A program made the translations under genes and the position numbers. A DNA stretch of 64,000 nt from Alisma plantago-aquatica (taxonomy: Eukaryota > Streptophyta > Magnoliopsida > Alismatales > Alismataceae). The notes beneath the pieces are model-generated. The model did no database searches. It was given only the letters and a program-made list of their open reading frames with translations, and was not told where the DNA came from. Each line of letters begins with the position of its first letter. The stretch's first letter is position 1. Positions 33,987 to 45,499 of this stretch are shown here, in pieces. The DNA is taken from assembly GCA_963693085.1 (NCBI GenBank), contig OY856409.1, positions 293,422,058 through 293,486,057 of the forward strand, in the 5' to 3' direction.

Positions 33987-34300
33987 TCAATGTTGGTTGG
34001 TTGGGTAATTATGAAAGACACATTGAATTAAGTGGGGAGATAACTTGTGTGGAGCCATAGCACTAATATTAGGATAGCAAAGACAACCAAAGACATGAAG
34101 ATGGTCATAAGTTGGATGCTTGAGATAGAGAGAAAGCGTGGGTATATGAAAGGCTAAGACTTCAAAAGAAAGAATGTTGTGGTGGTAGCAAGCCATGTGA
34201 AGGGATTCAACCCACTAGGTGGGAGGGAGGGAGTCATGAGAAAGGAGTGTGCGGACAATAACTAATACAAATAATTTGGCATTCATCTTTTCCATTTTGG
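33987..34300 (-). pseudogene. Element B integrase C-terminal part
   Basis: The minus-strand reading starts near 34290 with a decayed 'NAKLFVLVIVRTLL', followed by the 'W.E....A.Y..N..PS' line ('ACYHHNILSFEVLAFHIPT'). It continues 'HPTYDHLHVFGCLCYPNISAMAPHKLSP', a near-consensus copia integrase C-terminal motif. The upstream catalytic core is absent because of the internal deletion. It is better preserved than the copy in element A. Confidence 0.85.
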
Positions 34301-34373
34301 GGGAATGTTTGGGAGAAAGAGATGGGGATGTTCAGAAACACACATTAGACTACTGAGGCATCTAATACCTTAT

Positions 34374-34568
34374 TGGAAATAAAATCCTCATCGCCCTTAG
34401 ATGGTTTATATTAGAGTTTTACAAAGCATGTTTCTAGAGTATTCTTGTCTCCATAACATATCTCTAGAATATTCTTCTCTACAAAGTATATTTACATTTT
34501 TCACAATTAATACATAGTTAGACACTTGTATATACATTTATTAAACTAATATGCATGTGCATTTACAA
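34374..34568 (-). repeat. Element B 5' LTR
   Basis: About 195 bp. The minus-strand start is TGTAAATGCACATGC and the end TTTATTTCCA. A 10-bp tract 'cccatatttt' separates it from the TA microsatellite at 34579. Confidence 0.85.
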
Positions 34569-34572
34569 ACCC

Positions 34573-34578
<6 letters not shown>

Positions 34579-34665
<87 letters not shown>

Positions 34666-34808
34666 GTGTGTGTATGTATGTATGTATGTATGTATGTACA
34701 TATGTATGTATATATATGTGTGTGTATGTATATATGTATACATATTGTGTATGTGTGTGGGGGTGGGTGGGGAGGGGGTGTGTGCGCGCATGCATGTGTG
34801 TGCGCGCT
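34579..34808. repeat. TA / TATG / TG microsatellite with G-rich and GC-alternating core
   Basis: TA run of about 42 units (34579-34662), then TATG units (34675-34700) and TG tracts. Embedded at 34759-34778 is a G-run of form G5-T-G3-T-G4-A-G5. It is followed by a strictly alternating purine-pyrimidine stretch with CGCG cores to ~34808. Confidence 0.95.
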
Positions 34809-35289
34809 CTTGTCTATGTGTGTGTCTCCATTTGTCTACTTGTATTTTATATGTATTTACGCATGCATATGTATATGGTTGTGTTTTCATACACACAGAT
34901 ATGATAGTGTCAATATGCATATTTGTGTGTAAACAAGTTGTAGAGGAATGGAAATATTTACATATATGAAAAATTTTATGTATATTGTGAGTTTTTATAT
35001 ATGTATTTATATGTATGCATATACATCATGCTCAGCGAGTGAGAGGAACTTCAACTCTTCAACCCACTATTTCCATTGTGAAATCAATGATCTATTCAAT
35101 ACATTAATTGTTGTAATAATCTTGTTGGCCTTATTCATTCATACTTCAACTTTACATGGAAAAGTGGGGACTCATGGTCTAGACATGATTATTTTCTAGG
35201 CTCAATGTTCTATGACACCCTATACCCCTTATCGTAATACACAGTTTCTTATAGTGGCATCGTCAATCGCTTCCCTATCATTGTAGACA
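34809..35289. other. Repeat-edge and unassigned DNA
   Basis: TG/TATG-rich sequence fades by about 35025. From ~35040 a weak plus-strand similarity to the end of a LINE endonuclease may exist ('STLHGKVGTHGL'), but it is too decayed to assert. Confidence 0.4.
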
Positions 35290-35808
35290 TTAACCTATAG
35301 AGGTGGGGACACAAACCCTTCACTTTTGAAAAGATTTTGGACTCTTGAACCTTCTACCCTCCTTTTGTCTCTAATTTTTGGACCAATTGTTATAGTAACT
35401 CCTATCTTGGGGTCATCATCCAAGGAAATATTTAGAACCTCTAAGCCAATCTCCATGTCTGGAACAAGTTGATGTTTAGGAGCACTAAGGAAAACATTAA
35501 TTAACTAGAATTAGAAGTTTTAGCCCGACACTAGTCCTGTAATAGATCCCATAGATTTGGAATCTAAGAAAGAGGAACTTCACTAGATGCTATATCACGA
35601 CAAGATCCAATGGAAACAAAGATCCAAAGTTCATTGGATCAAGAAAGGGGAGAACAACACCTAATTTCTCCATCAAACTTATAACAAGATAGAATGGAAC
35701 TCTGTTATCCAATTCCTAATATTGATGAAACACCTGTCATTCTGAACTTTTTAGCTTTGATTTTGAACCATAAAAGGATTTATACAATGTTGCTTCACTT
35801 TAAATGGA

Positions 35809-36312
35809 ATGTTCTTTGTCCAAAAACTTCACAATCGTGACCTTCACACCAAGGTCTTTTCAAAGGAGGAAATTAGGTCATCTTTCACCATGATGAATTT
35901 TAATAAATCACCAGGACCGGATAGTATCAATTTTGTGTTCTATCAATCCACATGGAATTGTATTAAACACACTTTCTCATATATTTTTAATCATTTTCAC
36001 AATCACTCAGCCATCTTTGAAAGAATATGAGGTCTTAATTGCTTCTACATCGATATCATCAATAGAGTGGAGAACCCCATGGATATTAAGCAATTCATAC
36101 ATATCAACATAGTCAATTTGTCTTACGAAATTGTCTCCAAAGTGCTTAATAATAGACTAGTACCTCTTGTCCTTTATATCATCAATCTAGAACAATCAGC
36201 CTTTGTGAAAGTTAGGAAAATTCATGATACATACATTCTCACTAACAAATTCATTCATCTCTATCACAAGAAACATATCCATATTCTAACCTTGACACTT
36301 GATCTTGAATGA
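35809..36312 (+). pseudogene. LINE RT N-terminal half, decayed
   Basis: 35809-36030 reads 'FSKEEIRSSFTMMNFNKSPGPDSINFVFYQSTWN', the 'EE(I/V)..A...M...K.PGPDG....F....W' block of plant LINE RTs, with the Gly after Asp lost. 36067-36312 continues with 'INIVNLSYEIVSKVLNNRLVPL' (usually 'RPI.L.N..YKI.SK.L..RL'), 'EQSAFVK.RKIHDTYILTNK' and the start of 'LDLEKAYD', ending at a stop. The FADD box further on is not recognisable. Roles are by family. Confidence 0.78.
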
Positions 36313-36706
36313 GATTTGGACAATGTGAATTCATATTTCATCATCCAAACTCTTCTTGGTCATGGTTTTTGAAAGAAATGAATATGGTGGATTTGTAGTT
36401 GTATCTCCACCTATAAATTATCTACCTTGATCAATGGTTCCTCTTTTGATTACTTTACTAGATAAAATGGTCTTAATAAGGGATACCCTCATCTCCATCT
36501 CTCTTCATTATTCTCACTTCCATTCTCAAGTAAATAGCCAGATCATTATTGGTCAATCACATTCTCGATAGAGTCATTGATGAAATTACTTTAGAAGCAT
36601 CATTCAATTTTTTGATGACATTGTTGTCTTCCTTAATCTTGATGAAGAAAAATTATCAACTTCATCTTTATATAGTTCATTTCCTCTCACATCTCTTGCT
36701 TGAAGA

Positions 36707-37045
36707 TTGACTTCCATAAATCTACCCTTATTGGTACTGATAATTTTCACTATGATCTATATGAATACCACCATCTTTTGGGGCTTGTGCATTGAAAACT
36801 CCCCTATAAAATATCATGGTGTTCCTTTATATCCCCTTAAGCTTCTAATATTAGCTTGGAATTCCATCATCCTCAAGACAACTAATATTCTTAGTCAGTG
36901 GAATGATAGCTTCCTTAGTATAGTTGGTAGACTCATTCTTCTTAGTGCTTGCATTACCCCACTTTCTTCCTACTACATGATTTGTGTCTTTCTATCACGT
37001 AGCATCATCTCTAAAATTGTAAAATTAGGACATTGTTTTCTGTAG
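36707..37045 (+). pseudogene. LINE post-RT fragment
   Basis: A 112-codon frame includes 'KYHGVPLYPLKL' (the 'YLG.PL' line), 'ILKTTNILSQWNDSFLSIVGRLILLSACITPLSSYYM', which is the standard 'K...W....LS..GR..LI..VL...P.Y.M' segment after the RT palm, and 'IISKIVKL..CFLW' leading to the 'FLW.G' line. No zinc-binding tail is readable downstream. Confidence 0.78.
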
Positions 37046-38639
37046 GAAGAATCTAACTTAGATCATAACATAGATCTTGCTAGTTGTGGCTCCATCCATC
37101 TTCCTTAACAAATGGGTGGTTTGGGTATTATGGACATTAGGTTGCATTCATTTTGTTTTTTAGTAGTCATTGTTGCGCTATGTGATAAAAAAAGTCAACT
37201 ATGTAGCCCACTTTGGTTAACCACAAATTCTTCTCTAAACATAAGCTTTGGCATTTCTTGAAAGGTTCTCACTTCTATCCCTTTTGGTCTTCTCCTTAAC
37301 CACCCAACTTTCTTATCTCAGACTCCATAATCATTTCTACTAGTGTTGTTAGTATTATAAATTTTTGGTGGGACCCTTGAATCTAAGGGCTCTTCTTGTC
37401 AATTTTCTTCCCCATCTATCCATTCCTAAAAATCTTAGATCAGTGGATTCATCAAGTCACCTGCATCCATAGAAATCAAATGTCTTCTCTATGAAGTGGG
37501 TCTCAACTCTAATGATGTGTTCTATATAGTGGGCATTATTGAGGTTTTTTCAAACTTCAACACCCTATTTTTGAAAATGGTCCCCTTACTTTTTCATAAA
37601 CATGCGTACCATTTATTCATTAACCCTGGAGTTGTTGATCCTCTCATGCCGTCCATGTATTAGTTAGCCTATTTATCTGGATTTTTTCTACAATAATCTT
37701 GATTTTGGTACCCATGGAAGAATAGAGGATTTTGTGGACCTCATAGATGTTTATACAGTTTTGGTAGCAATGAGACAAATATCCATATTTCTATGGTTTA
37801 TTTTCTCATAAATTGTGGGAAATTTTCTTTATTAAGTTATCATCCCATTCTAGACATTGATGTTTCAAATCTCTTCAATAAATTTTGTGGGTCCATCATT
37901 TTTCTTACCTATGGTTTTAAGATAGATATGATATGAACGACTATCTTTTCATCTTTCTAGAAGGATAGGAGTAAACACTTCTTTAATAACAATTTTGATA
38001 GGTTTTATCAAGTTATTGACCATAGATACATTCTTGTTATATTTGGCCCTATTCTCATAGATGATTTTGTTGGTGGTTCTGATGTTGACTTGATGAAGAA
38101 GATAACCTCCAAGTGTTTTAGAGCCCCCATTCCCTTTGTAGACCACCCTAGAGATATCGACCAAGCAAAAGGCAACGTCCCTTTTGATACCTCTTGGATG
38201 CATTTGATGATGATATGTTAGGCCTCATAGAAGTCTTTCCTATTGCATCTTTGACCAAATTTATTGTTGTTAGGCTGCTTTGTTTCGTTTTCATGGGGTC
38301 TACCTAAGGGGAGCCCTACCACATAAATAGAAAAATATTTTTATTAGTACTTTGGCTCCTTTCTATACTATACTCTTCAAGTCATCACGGTTGGTGGTGA
38401 TTTTATTTATTTTGATACCGTAATAATCATCATAAGAAGAAAAAAAGGTAAGTATACACTTGTGCATTTTCATGCATATGCAAGTATACTCAAATGTTTA
38501 TGTATTTTTATGTGCATTTTGTATGATTTCATGTACAACAAGATATTTATGTTGAGGCATGTATATGATCGTACGGGTGTTCATGTTTTGTATGTATATA
38601 TGTTTTTGTATATTAGATGGATATATGTGTATCACTATA

Positions 38640-38722
38640 TGAACCATGGTAGAGCTGAATGGAAATGAAGGATCCATGCAGCCAACCCCAACACGGTTGG
38701 GACTGAGGCTGAGAACATGATT
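38640..38722 (+). mobile_element. SINE-like 3' region
   Basis: 'ggatccatgcagccaacccc' followed by 'aacacggttgggactgaggc' closely resembles the 3' portion shared by Au/TS-type plant SINEs, including the CCAACCC...GGTTGGG hairpin just before the tail. Upstream A and B boxes are not recognisable and the usual TTG tail is replaced by GATGAA repeats, so this is a fragment at best. Confidence 0.45.
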
Positions 38723-41700
38723 ATGATGAAGATGATGAAGATGGACATATGTGTGCTTGTTTTCAAGGATGAATGGTATGTTGTATCCATTAGTGTGTGT
38801 GTGCATGTATACATATTTATATCTATAATTATTGTTCAATTTTTGAAATGTATAGGTATAGACGTGTCTAGTAATATTCACATCACATAGTATAAGGGTT
38901 AGTGGGGATGTCTGTGTGACATCAACTATAGAATTCCACATGAAGCATGAAAAATTAAAACCAAAGTGATGAATAATTCTACATAACATCATAACCCAGA
39001 TTGAAAAGAAATATCTAAATAAAAAGGCATAACATCATTTGTATGTAAATCATGATAAAAGGGTCATATATTCATTCATATCTAGGTAACTATTCAACAT
39101 ACATAATAGGTGACCAAAATCACAACCTATTTATAAAAAAGGCTATATGTATTATTAACGTAAGCAATATGTACATCACATGCAAATAAAAAATTGAGTC
39201 TCAGAATCATCATTATATTGAATGCCCTACCAGACCCAAGTCTGTAGGGTTGACTCGAGACACCACCAAAAGGGTTCACATCCACCTTTAGTTATTTATG
39301 TCCTACATAGGTGGCTCCTCATTTCCTAAACCTTTAGATGAGTTTTGTGAACCTAAAAATGATGGAGAACCACATGAGTGAGACTAGTGTTCCAACTGAA
39401 CATGAAGCACTTGTATAAAATTATATGTATTCGACATTTGTAACACATACTAAATTAATCAATGGTATGATAAGAAAAATTTCTACAAAATATCACTTAG
39501 AAAATAGATTGTGTAAATTAAAGGCAACCATACAATACTAGGAATATTACAATCCAAGATAAGGGAAAATGGCAAATATAAGGCATAGAATGGAAACTAA
39601 ATCATTATACATTGAAATTTAAAGATAATTATATATATAATTCTACATGACTTGATTACATGTTTTATTATTAAGCCATGGGTATTTGAAATGTACCACC
39701 CATATTGTTGGCTACTGATTGTCACGTCCCCTATCCTGTTGTTGAAGGTCTAGAGATAATCCATTTTCATATGACCTCCCCATGGGCCAAACTACATTAA
39801 AATGTCAGGACCATCTTGGGTACTTAGTCACAACAACTATCATGTATCACAGGAAGTATTGTATGATTTATCATCATATCACATATCTTTTCTCAATCAC
39901 ATTGGTAGAAATGCCATAATCAATGAAGATCTAGCTTATTGCACTCATATAAATAGGATATTTCATGGATTCAAGGGAACCATGCATCATACGGATCTTG
40001 GGTAACTCATTTGTACTCAATAGTATACAAATCATAGTACACTATCACCCACAAACATAAGGGTATTCTTTGTGGTTACTTGGAACTACATGAATTACGG
40101 TTTCTCTTAGTTAATTAAGATGACAACTCATCTTATACGAATAAAAAAGGGTATAAATCAAAACATATGATTATGGTATAATATAATGTAAGAATTAGAA
40201 GTATTGTAACCATGACTTGTGTCCAAAAGGGTGCATACATATCAATAAACACCATTTTCAACAACACAAATGCCATAACATTATGGGGAATAAAAATATA
40301 GGTCCAAAGATTCAAATATCTCACTACTAAATCAAGGATAATCATGCAAAATTTAACCAAGAATTCCATTATATGTGAAAGATATTGTCAAAGTAGTAAA
40401 GATGCATAAAAAGAGACATTTTTGGGCAAGAGGAGCATAAAATTTGAATCTTTAAGCAATATAATAGAGAGAAGGCTCATTATTTTTATTTTAGAACAGT
40501 ATGAAATTGTAAGAAGGGTCAAAATCTCCTCTATTTCCTACATGATAACCCAAAATAAATTGCCAATTTTAGACGTAATAGCATGTATTTAGTGAGATTT
40601 AAAGGTTGCATGTAGGGTTTCAAGAGAAAATAATAAACAAAGGCTAAATCACTTACCTATCATGAAGATTGCAATATATGGTAAGAAATCACAAGCCCTA
40701 GATACAAAGATTCACCAAATATCCCAAATACATCATCCCTTGCTAGTGCTAACTCCAACTAGGCCAAATAAAGTGAAAAGAAGAGATGTTTTGGTTTACA
40801 TAGTGATTTTCACCATGAGAAATCAAGAACCATTGTAAAGTGGGTAGAAGAGATAAGAATGTAAAGAAAGATAGTAATAGGTTGAATATGTTACAATTAT
40901 TTGTGCAAACAAGGTTGATAAGATAATTTAAGGCTTTGATCTTTCCAAAGAAAGCCAAATCACCAACACTCAAGCACATGCATTTCCTAAATATATCATG
41001 ACTAGAAGGGTAATTAACCCACCTAGTGAAAGAGTGTATTAATAATTAGCCAAGTAAATAACTTCGGAAATTTCAATCTTGAAAAAATGGATCTAAAACC
41101 ACGGTAGTAATGCAAATAAAGAACCATGTAAACATATATTTAGAAGTAAATCTATACCATGTAATCTTAATATTATGAAAATGTATATCACACTTATTTG
41201 TATACTCATTTTGATATTTTATTTTCACAACCTATACTTTAGATTAAGTATTATATTGGTTGGTTTTATTAATTAATTGATCAAACAAATTGCGCTGCAC
41301 TATTGAACTACTATTCTCTTTCTACTGTGCCTCTGAACTCACTTGGATTGTACCATCCAACTGAAAGACACTAGTGTGTGACTTACAATTAAAGTATTAA
41401 TGTGTAACCCTAGAACTTTAATACTACTAGATAATTTTCATGGATTCATAGTAGAGTTGTCTCATAAGGCCTGGTGATAGCTAAACAACATATGCAAATT
41501 TGATATGTGTTTAGTGTACTTAGGAGAGGTTGCTCTGGGCTAAAAAGCCTCTAACACCCCATGATATAGTTCCACAAGGGCTAACACATAATATAGAGTA
41601 ACTGTTAGAATGTGAATTCACAAGGGTTGTACACTCCAAATGTAACTACCTTGGGTATCACCGAATCTACAATTATAGTTGGATACCCCTATAAAGATGA

Positions 41701-42486
41701 ACAGTTGCCACTACTACCTAGTAAGTTAATGTTGGTTACTCTATTGAACTAGAATACCATTGATACCTAAATGGTTAGTGTTAAGTACTCTCTTTTTTAT
41801 GTTTAGGATACTTAACCTATGTATGATAATACATAGCCCATTTCACCCTTCCTAATATAGACCTCTAGGGATGGATCCAATGATTTTAGGGTTATTACTA
41901 CTGACTCCATCTTTAGGTCCACCAATTTTGGTTGAAGAATGGTTATTACTGTGACATGTTCTAATCAAAACAATTATGACTGAAATCAATATATGAGAAC
42001 AAAATTCAAAATCTGAATAGGTTTAGCAATGAACTACGGACATAACCATAGTCACCAAAATCTAGATGAAAATCATTGAACTTCATCATGGAGTGTGAGA
42101 AAGACTTACAAAAATCTTAGTTCCATGAATAACATTGTGAGGGACATGTGGATATGTAAATATGATTCCATTTGATATTCAAAATACCAAACTGGCATGT
42201 GAATAGTAATTAAATCTATTACCTATTATGAAAATTAAATTTCACAATCACTACAATTAATAGTAAATAAATGATTTGGTAAAAAAATCCTACTCACCAT
42301 TGATTAGAGGCACATTGCACAATTTATATATCACATTCCCATAATAGTAAGGCTTCTGATCATAAAATGCATTCAGTTAATGTAGCTTCTATATGGACTA
42401 CCTTGTTGGATGTTATCTCCAAAGACCCAACCCAAAAAATGGTCTGCCTCAACCAAAAAGAGTATACCAGATCAAACTGATGTGAA
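38723..42486. other. Long AT-rich stretch, nothing recognised
   Basis: About 3.7 kb with only short frames on both strands and no retroelement domain, tRNA or repeat pair that I can see. 'tgtcacgtcccct' near 39720 resembles an LTR start but has no partner. It may be very old transposon DNA. Confidence 0.45.
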
Positions 42487-43442
42487 GCACACCAGACTCA
42501 CACCCATTTTTGATCATTCATTAAACCCATGCTTGTATGCCATGGATTGAGGACAAATGGGACACGTACCAGGTGTGGAACCCACTTTCGAGTGCCAAAC
42601 CCCACTACCAATCAAGGCAATGGTCAACTCATCCAAATCTTAGAATATCTAGCATGTGGACCATGAACTTGCCATGTGCCCCACGTGTCCTTGACTTTCA
42701 CTAGTCAATTAAGCATCATCCTAATCACTCTTGGAGGAGTCGGGAGGTAGGACACATCAAGAACATTCCATGCCTTCCTAACTTTGAAAAATTTATGAAA
42801 ACTTCTTTTAACACCCCTAGAAGCCCTTAGAAGATGGGGCTCATGAAGGCAGGCTCCCCCGTGTCTCCAGTCTATTCTTGACTTGCTTAGGGTTAAGTTG
42901 TAATTCCCGGACCCACTACCCAAGGCTCTAGTAGAGTTTCAGGAATGACGACTAGCCCCACAGGGCACACCAGAATCACAGCCCTTTTGATCATTCATCT
43001 AACCCTTGCTTGTATGTCATGGATTGAGGATGGATGGGACACATACAATCCACTTTGGGGAGTCAAACACCACTACCAAGAAAGGAAATGGCCAACTCAT
43101 TCAAATTTTAGAATATCTAGGATGTGGACCATGCACTTGCCATGTTCCTCGCACGTCCTCAACTTTCACTAGTAAATGAAGCATCATTTTAATCACTCTT
43201 GGAGGTGTCGGGAGCTAGAACATGCCATATGTTCCCGACTTTGAAAAAATCATCAAAGCTACATTTAACACTCCTAGAAGCCTTTAGAAGATGGGGCTCA
43301 TCAAGGCACCCCCTCCCCCAGGTCTCCAGTCCATTCTTGACTTGTTTATGGTTAAGTTGTAATTCCCATGCCCATTTCCCAATGTTGTAGTAGAGTTTTA
43401 GGAATGACGATTGACCCCAAAGAACACAACTAGCCTTAACTG
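42487..43442. repeat. Imperfect 478-bp tandem duplication including a Cassandra LTR edge
   Basis: Unit 1 is 42487-42964 and unit 2 starts at 42965. Shared landmarks in both are 'atggattgagga', 'tagaatatcta', 'cactcttggagg', 'agaagatggggctcat' and 'ttaagttgtaattccc'. The end of each unit is the first ~66 bp of a Cassandra LTR. Units differ at many positions, so the duplication is old. Confidence 0.9.
42899..42964 (-). repeat. Partial Cassandra LTR (66 bp) from the duplication
   Basis: Starts TGTAATTCCC after TAAGT, exactly like the complete LTR 459 bp downstream, and stops where duplication unit 2 begins. It is a by-product of the duplication and not an independent insertion. Confidence 0.88.
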
Positions 43443-43647
43443 TGAGCTTTGTCTTCACTCACGTGCAATCTAGGATAAACTTCCCAACTGGTCACCCATC
43501 CTAGTACTACTCTGGGTTGAGCAAGCTTAACCACATTGTCTATAGTGATGGGCTCCCTGAAAAGGAGGTGCACCTTGGTGAAATAGATACTCCAATCATT
43601 CCTTTTAAGACCATTTTATCATAGGCCACAAATCATGATATGTTACA
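43358..43647 (-). mobile_element. Cassandra solo LTR with TSD TAAGT
   Basis: 290 bp, the same length as the LTRs at 15.3-16.1 kb. It carries the 5S-like block (minus): 'GGGTGACC', 'AGTAGTACTAGGATGG' and 'GGTGCACCTCCTTTTC'. Flanks are TAAGT (43353-43357) and TAAGT (43648-43652). There is no second LTR and no primer site, so LTR-LTR recombination removed the rest. It has diverged more than the 15-kb copy, including inside the 5S block, so it is older. Confidence 0.93.
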
Positions 43648-43652
43648 TAAGT

Positions 43653-44900
43653 ATAAACCCTAGGTCACCCCCTAGTCCCTAGATAAATACCTTCATGCAT
43701 GCCATTTGCAAAGGATGGCACCATGTTAGAGCCTAAATATCTAGTTGGAGGTGATATGTTTGGGTTCCAACTTGTTGCAAACTATAATAGAGGCCTCTCC
43801 TAAGAGCCAAAATATGGACAAATCTCCTTTATGTTGACAAATAATCACCCCTAAAATCACCAAGATCACCCACCTCTAACCTTTAAAGCTTGAATAATGT
43901 GAAACTTTATGGATCCTATTCACATGTCTTGGGATAAATAGAAGTAAAATGACCCTCTATCACTTGCTACCATGTACAAGCATGGTCAATTGGGTGTACC
44001 AACAAAGTGAATGTCCACATTACATGTCCATCATTCTCGTCAGGCACATTCTTTGAAGAGGCTTGCCTAGTCGACATAGTAGTCAATCTTATCTTTATTA
44101 GATCTTAAATGTGAATGTCCACATTACATGTTCCTCATTCTAGTAGCTTTGAGTCAATTTTTCACAATCGCCTCATCTTTAACCTTTTTTTTTCTTTATT
44201 TAATAAATTATTTTTCTTCTACTCTATTTAAAAGAAAGAAAAAAAATGCAAAGTGTAAAATATATGAAAAAATGTATAAATTTTCCCTAAAATATGTACC
44301 GTGATATATTTATGAATTCGACTGCTTTTCATGTCAATGCAATGGGAAAAATATGGCCTTACTAACAATAATTGCATCAAATATATTTGATTTCATGTCA
44401 TTTCCTTTTCTATTCAACATCTTGTGATCTTACATATACCCTTACGTAAACATAATATTGCAAAAAAGTAAGTTCTTAGGTTTTAAAGTCAGTCACTTTT
44501 CACTTCACACCCTTTCCTTCCTGTGGGGAAGAGTGGCACTCATGCTACATGATCCAAAAGACACCAAGGCATCATTAGTGTATGGACCTCGTGCTAGTGC
44601 AGCAGCCTCATCAAGGAACATGCCCACTGGATGTACTAATGATTTATTTAAGTGATGGGAGGTATATTGAATGAAGTAACCTAGCATGGTGAACTCAGAG
44701 ACATATGTAGTAAGAAGAATGTTTTACCCAAAACTAAGCTATAGACATCCATTTGATCTATTGCAAGAATAGTTGTGGAGAAGTTTACAATATATCATTG
44801 TAACTCACAAGGGATATAAAGGGAGGAATGTTGTTAAGGTGCAGACATATAGCACAATCGCCCCCTTTCAAACTTAATATAGTGTCAAAATATCGTTAGA
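43653..44900. other. Unassigned DNA before the Athila-like element
   Basis: No domain recognised. A 65-codon plus frame (44458-44655) has no family motif. The region may hold decayed LTR/gag of the downstream element, but nothing readable supports that. Confidence 0.4.
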
Positions 44901-45420
44901 CTTTTGACTCCTTGGTAAACTTTTTCCAAAAACCAAGGTAGATATTTAATTCTATTGAACTTTTGACTACTTGGTAAACCTTTTTGGAACCAAAGGTACA
45001 ATTGAAATGTTTGCTAACTTGTGGCTCCTTTTTGTATCAAAATAACGCCAAAATTTCAACTCCTTTGTAAACCTTTTTAAAACCCCAAGGTATCCTCGAT
45101 ATATTTTGGAACTATTGTCTACTTGGAAAACCTTTTACAAACCTCAAGATAGTTTCACAACTTGATCAATACTTGAATCCTTAATATACCTTCTTTAAAA
45201 TCCAAGATAGTGATGAAGTGATTCCAAACTTTTGACCCCCTAGAAATCCCTTTCTTGAAAGCTCAAATTAGCATTGTAATGTGATTTAACTTTTAATGTT
45301 TTGATAAGAATCTCTTTTTCGATACCCAAAACATTTCAAGATCATTTCAACCTTTTGGTTCAATAATTTCAAATCCTAAAATACATCAAGGCTACATAAG
45401 AACTTGGTTATGATATACCA
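44901..45420. repeat. Cryptic ~58-bp degenerate tandem repeat, about nine units
   Basis: The core phrase 'cttttgactccttggtaaac' plus 'cttttt..aaaacc.aaggta' recurs with starts near 44901, 44960, 45015, 45054, 45113, 45171, 45228, 45291 and 45347. Spacing is 55-63 bp, except one short unit of 39 bp. Units have drifted strongly. Confidence 0.75.
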
Positions 45421-45499
45421 GAGCTTTCAATAACCAAAATTTGTTTTCTTTTAATAACTATCATTTTTCAAAACCAAGCATGATTTGGGATCATAACTA

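Larger units (their letters stand above)
31845..34568 (-). mobile_element. Ty1/copia element B, internally deleted, both LTRs kept
   Basis: Same family as element A but ~2.7 kb. 5' LTR (34374-~34568), decayed primer site (AAGGTATTAGATGCC), then directly mid-integrase, RT, RNase H, purine tract (GTGGGGGGG, minus, 32061-32069) and 3' LTR (31845-~32047). gag, protease and the first half of integrase are missing, so about 1.8 kb was lost between the primer site and integrase. Both outer edges lie in TA-rich microsatellite. Confidence 0.88.
35290..38450 (+). mobile_element. Old plant LINE remnant (post-endonuclease to C-terminus)
   Basis: Plus-strand fragments in correct order: a 'RWGHKPFTFEKIWTLEPS' post-endonuclease line (~35300), a 'KIQWKQRSKVHWIKKGENNT' pre-RT line (~35610), RT pieces (35809-36312), a post-RT piece (36707-37045), then a fading C-terminal region with 'GTHGRIEDFVDL' near 37705. 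An A-rich run at 38436-38448 may be the tail, but no TSD was found. Frames are short and broken throughout, so it is the most decayed LINE in the window. Confidence 0.7.

Noticed and set aside
37949..38203. 84-codon minus frame as a host gene
   Set aside because: No family motif, lies in a decayed LINE tail on the opposite strand, and has no partner exons.
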